Source of the DNA: Hirudo medicinalis
Lineage: Eukaryota > Annelida > Clitellata > Hirudinida > Hirudinidae
DNA length: 29,504 nt
Assembly: GCA_011800805.1 (NCBI GenBank)
Contig: MPNW01000394.1
Location: 41,084 to 70,587, forward strand
Direction: 5' to 3'
Shown here piece by piece: positions 1-11,900 of the stretch. Numbering within the stretch: position 1 is the stretch's first letter; each line of letters begins with the position of its first letter. A program made the translations under genes and the position numbers. The notes under the pieces were generated by a model. The model did no database searches. It worked only from the letters and a program-made list of their open reading frames with translations, and had not been told where the DNA came from.

Positions 1-1432
1 AATATTTTAAGACCCGAGTGGGTACTAAAGATTTCAGTTGTTACAACTTTCAGAAGGATATTTAATTTTTGTAGTGATGTGTTACACGCCAAATTAACAC
101 AAATTAAAATGCTTCTTACAATAAATGCCAAAAGAAAATAACGTTTATTAAAATATATTGTTAATATAGCATGTAAGGTTTTTTTTGACCAACAGGTCCT
201 TTTGAAAGGTCGTAGTGCTTTCAACAGGTAACATGGCCGCCGATGGAAATTTCGGGCCCTTATGTTATGCCAATTTTGGTAATATTTTAAAACACGGGCG
301 AGCCTCCAAAAATTGTCGGGCCCCTGCGCACTTTCCCCTGCTCCTCCCTCTCGGCGGCCCATTTATATATATTGCATATTGATGTTTGGAAGTAAATGAT
401 CTGGAGGAAAAGATAGATGATATAAAATATAACTAATATTTAATATATAAGATATAACTAATTTAACTAAAGTTCTTTCGTTATGAGAAATGCAAGTTTG
501 AAGGTTGAAAAGACTCGTGGTCAAGAACGATCCCCACAAAACATCAGTCACACATCGCTATATATATAGTATATACGAATCGTGAATATCACAACATCTG
601 TGCGCACTCGTAATTTGTGATAACGTCATCTGCAAGTGCTTGCAAATATGACTACAATATACACCACTCCAATTATTACGTTGATCACGGGTTCTTGGAG
701 AAAGCAATAATCAGACTGAACAAGTTGGAAGCAAAAATAAAAATTATTCATTTATTTAATTATTTCATTTCACAAGCGGAAGGACCCATTGGCCACTAAC
801 ACAGGTCAGGTTACAACCGAAAAATGATACAAATTATTACTCTTCAATTTCTGCAGAATACTGGTCTCATTCCTGTTAATTATTTTTTAAGTTGATGGTT
901 AATCGCGGGAGTAAGCAGATTCCCAGGTTTAAGGCTTAAAAAGTTGAATGAAAACACACTCATTGCCGACATATTCTCAAAGACTACCACAATACAAACA
1001 ATAGTAGCTTCAGTGGCCTCTGAGTAAGCCCGCATAATTTCGGAAATGTTTTGATGCGAGGTAGTCACGATTTACAATTCGTTTCGTTACATATTTATTC
1101 GTTTGTTCTGCTTCACAACTTTGACATTTATCATTCTTCTGGATAGTAGTAGCACCATTGATAAGAAACGTCATGAAAATATAGGAATTTCAAACCTCTC
1201 TACTCAACACGAGGTTGGCGATAAACTATTGACGAGAATTCAAACATCTATAAAAAGGTCTCACGAGTTTTGCGGTTGATGACATTTGTTTTCATTAATT
1301 TGATATTCAAAAGGATTTAAATTGAACACCCTTACAAAAATCGTCACTTCCGAGATTGGTTAAGTTTTGAAATTTAATTTCAGGTACAAGTCGTTCGCAA
1401 TTTAAAACTGGCAAACAGCAAGTGAACGGATT
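1..1432. other. Upstream non-coding region
   Basis: No convincing exon was found here. The region is AT-rich with scattered short open frames that lack codon character or splice context. It probably contains the promoter and 5' untranslated region of the mosaic protease gene that starts at 1433. A tttcag at about 1377-1382 could be the acceptor of a 5' UTR exon that runs into the start codon, but this is only a possibility. Confidence 0.4.
225..360. repeat. GC-rich patch, possible dispersed repeat remnant
   Basis: This stretch is clearly richer in G and C than its surroundings. It holds two similar blocks, aatttcgggccctt near 247 and aattgtcgggcccct near 311, followed by a C-rich run ending in cggcggccc. 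Such a local shift in composition with internal repetition suggests an inserted element. No terminal repeats or target-site duplications could be defined, so the class is unknown. Confidence 0.3.
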
Positions 1433-2941
1433 ATGATGGCAAAAGCAATCATCAGTATTCTCATATTCTTTTCTCGAATTGAGCTAGCGAGTCAGTCAGA
1501 GGTCGATGTGGCACTCCACAAATCAGCCATCCAGAGCAGCACTTTTGGAAACAGAGCAGCATCTTATGCCGTTGATGGAGACGTTTCCTCGTGCAGCGTG
1601 GCAGGGATTGGTTCCCATTCCACCTTGTTTGCCTGGTGGCAGGTTGACCTCGGTTCGACTTTTGAGGTCAAATTTGTGGAAGTGGCCAACACTATGGATT
1701 CTTACGGTAGGTTCTCTGGTGCTTATTTAAACTATCGTGGATTGAAATAATTAATAGACTCAGCTACATATTGCGTAAATAAATTTTATAAAATTATATA
1801 AAAATATTAATTATGATTAATATTAATTATAAATAATATTATTTATTTATTTATTATAAATAAATCAATTTATTTAATTTATTTATTATTTATTATTTAA
1901 TTACAATATTAATATAAATATAATTAATATTAATTATAATTAATTATAAATAGAATTATTATGGTACCAGCAATATCATTATCAATCTCACATCAAGAAT
2001 TTTATCCTGAGGACAAGTAAATATGTATTTTAGCGCAGTTGGTAATTTAAAAAGTTCGCTTCAACTGATCTGAAATCGTCCACTGAGATGCTTTAATCCG
2101 CTGCAAGCAGATTAATATTTGTAAATGTTTACTTGTGAGTCATTTGCTTGCTAATTTCATAGTAATCAAATAATTCGTTGTCAAAATATTTATTCATTCA
2201 CATTTATCTTCTCATCACCAAATGATACAACTCGACCGAGAAGCACTTGCGCTGAAAATGTAAAAAAATGAATCATTTAGTTTCGGGAGAAAAATATGCT
2301 TCATGTTTTAAATTTTCTAAACTATTTTAAAATATTTCACCTAAATTGTTACAGTTTAAAATTTGACACACTCCTACGAGTTGTCAAAAAAATTCCCAAC
2401 TATTTATAAAGTTAGAGGTCTGGTTCATGTGCGATTGTTTCGCAGTCAGATTAAAATTGGCTGCCTTTGCAATATTGGTCACGACAACTTCTTTCATACT
2501 TTCTAATTATAATTCACATAATTGTCAAACAATACTTTCTATTAATAATTCAAATAATAGTTCAAAAGAATAATTTTCACTCGTGAATCTTACACCTGAA
2601 GGTAGTGATGATTGCTTAATAAGATTGAATTTTGTGCATTCAAATACCATATCAAATACAATGCAATTAATAGTCTCTAATTTGATATTAAAATTGCTTC
2701 AGAATCTCAATACCTCTCAAATTTCAACGTGATTGTTGGTGCAAACAACTCAGTCAATAAAGATGAACCTGGCAGCAACCTTTGTTATTCGTACCCCAAG
2801 AGTTCGAAACCTGGTGAAAGACTGTCGCTTCAAGCTCCGCTGGATCCACAGGGCGTTATGTGACCATCGCAAGGTTCGAGGGTTTTAGAACGGACGCCCT
2901 GTCTTTGTGTGACGTCAAAGTTTTGGTCGAACAACAAAGAG
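1433..2941 (+). CDS. Gene A exons 1-2: signal peptide and F5/8C domain 1, second exon frameshifted
   Basis: Exon 1 (1433-1706) gives [20 protein letters not shown] as a signal peptide. The first half of an F5/8 type C domain follows, with [26 protein letters not shown] and WWQVDLGS, and ends in SYG at a phase 1 donor. Exon 2 (2703-2941) supplies the second half, ending [17 protein letters not shown]. The frame from the acceptor holds to about 2833 and then meets a TGA at 2861. From about 2834 the correct domain sequence continues in a different frame. The exon is 239 nt where 240 would keep phase. One missing T before 2834 would also create the conserved Cys codon seen in domains 2 and 3. This is either a sequence error or a genuine disabling mutation. 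Confidence 0.75.
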
Positions 2942-5900
2942 GTATTGTCACCCCAACAATCGGAAACTATTAGAAATTCAACATTTTTGAATTAAACACC
3001 TCAATAATAATAATAATAATATTATAATATAATAATAATATTAATGCATTATTATTTGAAGTAATAATGATAGAAGTAGTAACAATTATAATTTTAAATG
3101 TAATAATAGTTAGTAATTATCCATAAAAGAATAAAACTTTTTAAATTTTTTCATAAAAGAATATAAAGTTTCGCCCACAAATTTGCTACAAAAACTTAAA
3201 TATCTTGCAAAAAAACAGATCTGCTGGACTTAAGAACTTCTCAAATTAGCAGTGAAAAGCTAATTAAATTAATTATTATATTATACTTTTACTTATACTT
3301 TTAACATATCGTTAAGCACACGAACAATCATTTATACTTAAAGTTTGTTGAGCAGTCTGAATTTGAAATTGTTTCAAAAAAAGTTTTAAACAAAATTTAT
3401 GAAAAAATTAAATATCTTTCAATATTATTTATTCTGAATATTAACAAACAAACGTTCGCATACTTCAATTAACAGATGAGGGAAGTGTCAAACGTGATTC
3501 CATAGGTAATCAATTGCATATTAAATGTACTTTTTTTAAATATTGAAACGATTCAAAATAATTAGGTAATTTATTTTTTGTCAGAAACGCAATTCATCGA
3601 CCTCGATCCGAACCTAGCTTTGCAAAGCAAAACTTTCTCAAATTTCGGTGCCAGTTTGGCCTTAGACAGAAACAACGAGACTTGCAGCATCGCAGGTGTT
3701 GGTTCAGACTCCAAGGAATTTGGTTGGTGGTCGGTTGATCTCGGAGTGATTGTTAACGTTTCAAGAGTATCCATCCTGAACTCCAAAAATTATTACGGTA
3801 TGTTGCAAATTATTCATATTTAGTAAATAGCATGTTTAGTAATATTTATGGTAATTAAAGTTAAGTTGATTGTCTTAAGTAATGATTTCTGTTTACGTTG
3901 ATGAGAATGAAAATAAAGTTCTCTCACTTATCTTAGACATTAACTTTATTAACATTACTGTCTCACCAGCATTGTAATTCACAGGTAAAAATCCGAGTTC
4001 AACACATCAAATATTAATCTTTTTCGATCGTCATGAACTTCAATAAAATTAAACTTTGTCATCCTTTCTCAGTTTTAAAAATGAAAAAAATGTTATTTAG
4101 GTTATTTGCGATCTTAAGTCGACCAGATTTTGTTCTTAAATATTTTGAGAAACTAAGAAAAATGATTAAAAAAAAGAAAGAAGAACATCGGAATTAAGAT
4201 TCACATTCAACTCAGCAAGTGTGACATTAATTAAATTAATTACAAATGGACACTTGAAAGTCGGATAGCCTATTGCAGTAACCTGCTTACTCACAATTAT
4301 TAGTCATACATAATTTCATTCTTATTTTTTCTATTATCATTTACCAGTCTAGTTCATCGCATTACGCAATTTAAGTTAAATAATTTACATTACCTCGTCG
4401 TAGATATAAATATTCAACAATTATGATGAAACATTAAGTGCACTGGTATTAAATCTGTTAATTGTAAAATAAAAATTCCCCCTCATAATTGCTTCATTTA
4501 ATTCCTTTCATTCTTTTGACAGAGTCCATGTTTTTGAATCAATTTGAAGTTTACGTTGACATGAAGGCCTCGGAATTTTCTGGAAAATGCGCCTCATTTG
4601 ATGAAACTTTTCCGGTGCCCATAGCTTCCATGCTGACCTTGAACTGCAGTCAAGGAGGTGTTGTGGGTCAGTATTTGTCCATAAAAAGAATCGGAGGGTT
4701 CAGACGAGATGCTCTCAGTTTATGCGAAGTTTATGTCTTTGGAAACTTGGGTGAGTTTCGTGAAAGTCTGATTGATTTAAGATTGACGATGACTTAGCGG
4801 ACAATTTAACAATTGCTGACTATTAGAAATGTGAATAATTTATCAGACTGAATCTTAGAGTTTTGCTAAAACGTCAGAGCTATAAGCACGTTTGAATCGG
4901 ATATTTTAACACTGAAGAACGAGTTGAATCATTCCAAACAATTACCTTAGTAACGCTTGCACATATTTCACACAACATTTTATTGCAATTCTTCGTAAAT
5001 TCTTCGTAAATTCCGCGAATTGTAATGAAACGACGTCTTTATTGTTTGTCACCGTCTGTCCTTCTGACTTTTCAGGAAGTAATGTGACAGTTCCCAGAGC
5101 AGATGAACTTAGTAAGATATTTATGCTTGCATAAAAATAACAATAAAGCCTAAGTATTAAAAGTAAAACTAATTCAGGACTTGTTCATTATTGTTTAATA
5201 TGCAATTTTCATTGAAATTGAAATTTATTTAAATGAATTTCATGAAGCTAAAAATGTAACCATCATTTACAAAACGTTATTTGAATAGTTAAAAGTAAAC
5301 TTGTTAAAATGAACTAAATTTGTTAATAAACGAAATAAAAATGACTTCTTAATAAATTTGAGTCGTTCATTTCGAAATTTGTCAGCTCGAGTAAAAGTAG
5401 TTAGACCTTCATCTTGGCTTCAAAGCAGCATTTTTTCCACTTACACTGTTGATCTGGCATTTGATGGAAATCCAAACACTTGCTTCATCATCGGCGAAGG
5501 ATCAGAATCTCGAAACTTCGCTTGGCTAACTTTGGATTTGGGTGCCACTTACATCATTCAGTCCGTGCTTATAAGGAATCATTACAACTCTTACGGTATT
5601 CATCGCATAAAACATTTTTTTAGTAGAAATTTGATGTTTATTGATTTACAATTAATTATAATCGATGAAAGTTGTTAATTCAGAATTAATAACTATTTTT
5701 AACATTGTTTTAGCATAAATATAAAAACAAAAAAAAATTAATTCTGCAGAAGCGTCGTTCCTCAACCAGTTGGAGATCAGTGCCGATTCAAAGCCAGACA
5801 CAAGGGGTGTTGCCCCTGATCGAGAGATCTGCTTTGTCCTCAGTCGAGCAGTGGACACCAGTGAAGATGTGAAGGTCACGTGCAATGGAAATAACACTTT

Positions 5901-8900
5901 TGGAAGATTCCTGAGCTTGAGGCGATTGGGAGGGTTCAGACAGGACGCTTTGGCAGCATGTGAAATTGAAGTCAATGTATTTGCCTGGGGTGAGTCGTCC
6001 TTTCATTTTTGTATTCATTTGCATTTATGTGAATTATGTACAGATATTAATTAACATGTTGTCTAATTACTATTGTGGTATTGTACAGTATCTTCTATTG
6101 AATTTAAATGAAGTCTAACTAATTAGATAGATCTCACTATAATCAATTAATTACAAATAAAATATTTCTGATTAAATACCAGTCATTAATTCAGTCAAAC
6201 AATTGACTAATATGCTATTAGTAGGGAAATAGTAATGAAATGTTATTAAGAAATGTGACGCAATAGAGACTGATTCTTCCAATGACTTAATGGTGTCTTA
6301 GCACGATGTCGATACACATGAGTGGTGTTTGTGAATGTCGGACAATCATCTCTAAACTACTCCCTGAAGTTTTCTAATCTTTGTCACAACATGAAATATT
6401 TCATGATGTCCATTTAAGCAAATTTGCTTTATTTTTAATCTGTGAATATTTTGATATTTGCCCAATTTTATCGGAGGACATTACACATGTAAAACGAAAG
6501 ATATTTCTTCAGGTGAGTGTGACTCATTTCAACATCTTTTGTGTTCTCTATTATGTTTATATTTTATATTTTGATTTATTGCGGGTAACCGTTGCACGTG
6601 ATTTGCTATTAGCGTCTGAAAATGTGAAGATTTATGTAAAAGCTTTCCTTACGTTTTTAAACTATATTTTTTTGACAATGTTATTTATTTATTTATTATT
6701 AAATTATTTTATTAATAAACCAAATCTCAACAAAATTGTTTTATTTTACAGTAGCAGCCAATTCATCTGAAACAGAGTCATCAACTGAGAATGTGATCCC
6801 CTTAACATCTCCCATAACAACAACATCAAAACCAGCGACACTCATAGCAACAACAAGAACGACAACTACACCAGCAACAACCACAACAACGATAAGATCA
6901 ACACCAGCAACAACCAGGACAACGTTAAGATCAAGACCAGCAACAAGCACAGCAACGATAAAGTCAACGACTAAGTTTCCCGTAACAATAACAACTTCAG
7001 CTGCAAACAGCATGGGTAATTTCAATTCCACTCAAATATTTTTAATTCAAGCATTGAAATCCAATTTTAAATTCAATATTAATTGTTAATCGTTGAACAA
7101 AAGTTTATCAATTTCTGCACCCAGTTTGTCCTGATGGATACGTGAAATGCTTCAATTCTGACTTCTGCGTCTCCAAGGCCAACACGTGCGATGGTTGGAA
7201 CGATTGTGAAGATCAGACTGACGAGCTGAATTGTGGTTGGTTCTTTTGCCATTTCAATGTTGAACATTTAAACAAAATTAGTAGGTATTGATAATAGGTC
7301 TTAATAATAGGCATTGATAATAGGCATTGATAATAGGCATTAATAATGGGCATTAATAATAGGCATTAATAATAGGCATTGATAATAGGCATTAATAACA
7401 GGCATTGATAATAGGCATTAACTTTTCTTAACATTAACTCTTCATAAAATTAACTTTTTCTAACATTTAGACTGCGACAAGATGGGTCGTTTTCGTTGTG
7501 ATAATTCAAGATGCATCCAATTGGCTTGGGTTTGTGATAAAGACGATGATTGCGGTGATGGTAGTGATGAGATGAATTGCAGTGAGTCACGAGTTTGTAA
7601 TTGTTAAATTTAGTCTTTAAACATTTGTGTGCTTTAAATTAATAAAATAATTGAATAAGTATTTGTTTAAGATTGTTCCATATCTGAATTCAAATGTAAC
7701 AACGGCAAATGTGTCAAATTGTCTGAAAGATGTAACAAATTCGATAACTGTGGAGATGGGAGTGACGAAAGTCAATGTGGTGAGGATTAATATTCAACTT
7801 ATTTCAATGTGGTGAGGATTAATATTCAACTTATTTCAATGTGGTGAGGATTAATATTCAACTTATGTCATTTCCGCAAGTTGTTCTAAATTCTTTAATG
7901 AAAAAGCTTTAATTAACTTGCAATTCGAACAAACTCGAAGGTTATCTCGTGAGAGTTGATGTCAATAGTGTTAATTAATAATACATAAATCACTACAAGT
8001 ACTTGCATTTGTATTTAGACGGCTATTTTGAGTTTTATGTATCATGATCGGTTTGAGGCTTTGCAATCGCCAGATTACCACTTATGCAGCACCCCTGCCA
8101 TGGGCGCTCCATGACGGTACGGGCTGGGTTGCGAACACGACACATTACGAGTGTTGCTTATATCGCCTCGTGCAGGAATTCATCCCACTGAGCTAAGTAA
8201 TAAAAAAACGTAGTTAAACCAGCTACTAAATTAAATTTACTCTGAAATACAATTTAGATGTTTGTTTACCTGGAGATTTCCATTGCGATGCCAACAAATG
8301 CATCAATTCACTCGATGTTTGCAATTCACAGTTTGATTGCCAGGATGGAAGAGACGAACTCAACTGTGGTGAGTTAGATTAGTTGTTTGTAAATTCAGCT
8401 TAATACAAATTAATTGCTTAATTGTAATATTACCATAAATAAACACTGTAAATAACAAAAAAAAACAATGCAACGTTCATTGAATGTATAATTTCTCAAT
8501 TTTCAGAATGCGGTAGTGGATACAGATGCAACCTGACAGGATTCTGCGTTTCAAAAGATCAAATTTGCGATTCAATAAGACATTGTCCGGACAATTCTGA
8601 CGAAATTAACTGCAGTAAATATTTAAATAGAAAAATCTTAATTAGATTTTAAATTAATAAATCTTGAAATCATTTGTGAATAGCTTAATTTAAACAGATT
8701 GTCTCGATTTTCAATACAAATGTCGTGACGGGCCTTGCATTCATAAGGACTGGTCATGCGATGGATACCGGGATTGTCCTTTGGGTGACGATGAAGAAGA
8801 GTGTCGTAAGAATTTTTATAAATACCAAACTCGCATTACTTACTGCAATTATAAGTTGCGTATTTAATATATATCTACATATTATTAAATAATTAATCAA

Positions 8901-11900
8901 TATTTCCTAAATTGATCAGCAACCTAGAAGTTACAAAAGCAAATACTAATAAATTGTAAAACATAAAATTTCCTCAGCCACTTGCAGAACAGATCAATTC
9001 GTCTGCCTGCGTGGGAAAAAATGCTTGAACAAAAACAAAGTTTGTGATGGCATCAACGATTGTCCTGGTGGGGATGATGAAAAGAATTGCCGTGAGATTA
9101 TTTTTTTCATAAATTGTGATATTAAAATTATGTAATATTAATCTTATTTGTTTATAAATTAAATTATTCTTGCATTCGATTCTTCTTATCTACCTTAAAT
9201 TAATAATGTAAACTTAAAAAAGTACATGATGTCAACATAACGGATTATAATCTGCAGTAAGTCTACAATTACAGACAATTAGTGATTAGGTGAGTCTCAG
9301 CCAGATGGTTGCGTTCCTGCTTGCGCGGTAATGGCAACAGTCGTAATGTGTCGTGTTCGCAACCCAGCCTGCACCGCCAGGGCTCGCCGTGGGCTGGCGT
9401 GCTATATAAATGGTCGGGGTTTGTAGTGCCTTCACATCCGATTCGGTTACAACAAGGCACTCAAAAGATCGGATAGATGCAACACTAAGTTATAATTAAT
9501 TTATTAATAAAATAATCCCAAATGCTTTTGGATTAGTATTACTGGAAGGAGATGGTAATTCGTTGAATCCACTGAAACTGATTGTGAACGGTGAGGAGTT
9601 TTATGTTTGCAACCAACCGTGGGATGAAAATTGGAGTTTATTGGCTTGCTTTCTCCAGGGTTCTGGGTGTGTATTTCTGAAATAAAATATTTTTATCATT
9701 TTGTATTAATAATTGTAATAAAACTTCTAATAACATTATCAATAGTAATAATAACAACAATAATAATATCAATGTTAATAATTTCTTGTGTTCATCTTCA
9801 TTCATTCATCTAAATCCTGAGATGAAAAAATTATTGAGCTTGTTCACACGGTTGAATTAACAATAACATAAAAGCGTGAACATTTAAATTTTACAAATTA
9901 AGGATGCCATTATATAATGTTAATGAATTGATGCATTAATAATTGATTTTACAGAATGCCAGTTGGTTATTCCTCCTTAAATTTGGACTCTTCTTCCAAG
10001 TTTGCTTCCTTAAAAAACTCGGAACCTGATCCAAACGCTACTGCATTTGTGGACCTGTTTAGCACAGAGTAGTGAAATATTTTTTATTTCAAGTGACTGG
10101 TTATGGTTAATAATTGCATTTTATTCTTCAGAGCCGCCTGTTCTTCGAATTCAGCAGTGTTGCTAAAATGCTCAAACTTTACAAATCTCGGTCAGTTCAG
10201 TATTTATCATTTAATCAAATGTTCGAATGCCCCTGAAAATAGTTTCATATTACTTCTGGTGATTATTTTATAAACTAATAATAACCTAATGATAATAATA
10301 ATGATCAAGATGTTGGCATCACATTTTATATATCAAGTTTATTTTAAAAAATGATTACAAATATCAAATAAACTCCAGAATGCGGCATAAGAAACGAGCC
10401 AAACGATCAAGATTCAATGAAATTGGTCAATGCAGACATTGCACCTGAGGGATCATGGCCCTGGCACGTCCAGATCTTCGTTAACAATCGATATGAATGT
10501 GGAGGATCTTTGATTGCCAAGAGATGGGTGCTGACAGCTGCTCATTGTTTTGACAACATGTGAGTTTGAGCACCATTCCGTTGCATCTAATGCTCTTCAT
10601 CCATCCTGTTAATTTGTAACGATTCATTTGTTGGCGTGCTAAATTGCTTAAAAGGCCGTAAATAAAAATATGACTCAAAATTTACAAACACGTCTGCCTA
10701 ATTAATTTAACTAATTAATTAATAATTAGCGATGTCAAGACAGCCAATTCGGCTGTGTTCGTCGTCATGGGAACCAACATCCTCGAAGATGAGTCATTCA
10801 ACGTTTCTCGGTTCATCAATGAAAACATGGACAACGTTAACATTCAGTACTCAAAAGTCGACCAAATCCTTTTACATGACAAATACGATGAAGTGTCTAA
10901 CTCTCATGATGTCGCACTCCTTAAACTTTCATCGTCTGTTAACTGGACCGATGTCGTGAGATCAGCCTGTTTGCCATTTCCTTCCATGTCAATATTATCT
11001 CCATACTATAAAGTCTGCTATGCAATTGGACACGGACTGACTTATCCAGGCGAGTTGTTTAGGACATTATTCAACCTGAATTATTAAGCAGTTATTAAAT
11101 TTATAAAATGCACTGAGTGGAATTAATTGGAAGTCATTAATGCATTAATTATATTAATACATTTTATTAATTAATTAAGGTAATTAGGTTTATATTAATC
11201 AATCGCATTAGGAAGCTACGCTAATTAATTATATTAATTGATTAAATAGATTTATTTTATTAGTTAATTGCATTATTTAATTATAACTGATTAATTGGTA
11301 CGACTTATAATTATAAATATTTTAATCAACTAACTTTTAAATCATGTTGAACTCATTACTTAATTACCTATGAATTAATTAATTCAGTGACTGCATCAAT
11401 TAAGTGCTTGTGCTAATCAAACAATTACATAATAACACAATTAGCAATTGCGTTGATTAATTAGTCACACTTAATTAAACGCATTGATTAATAATAGCAT
11501 ATATCAATTAATTAATTAACCACATCGATTAATTAATTAATTGTACCGATCAATCGCATCAACCCATTGCTCACATCGATTAATTAATTACAACAAGTAA
11601 TTGATTACATAAAGTAATTACTTACATTAATTACGTCAGTTAAATAATTATATTACTTGCTTAATTACACCAAACAACAAATTCCACAAATTAATTAGAC
11701 AGACGAATTAATTGAACAATTAGCCAATTAACGACATCATTACGTTAATTAATTAATTGCACTATTGTATTAATGATGCCAAGTTCTAACTGATTGGTCT
11801 TTGCCCTAGTTAATATTTATTTAAAAACCCCGAAAATTACGACACAACATTAGCTATTTAATTCCTTGAGTGGTTAAATTTATTGAGACGACAGCACGAT

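Noticed and set aside
6381..6770. 129-codon hydrophobic plus-strand frame
   Set aside because: AT-driven Leu/Ile/Phe/Tyr composition. It overlaps the acceptor of the stalk exon in another frame and has no splice or domain support.
7282..7423. Regularly spaced repeat that might be taken for a CRISPR array
   Set aside because: The 13-bp units are adjacent with no spacers, and the locus is in a eukaryotic intron. The arrays at 19079 and 21875 fail for the same reason.
9269..9460. 63-codon minus-strand frame with several Cys (MPCCNRIGC...)
   Set aside because: It lies within the SINE-like element on the opposite strand, and its length is explained by the element's higher GC content.
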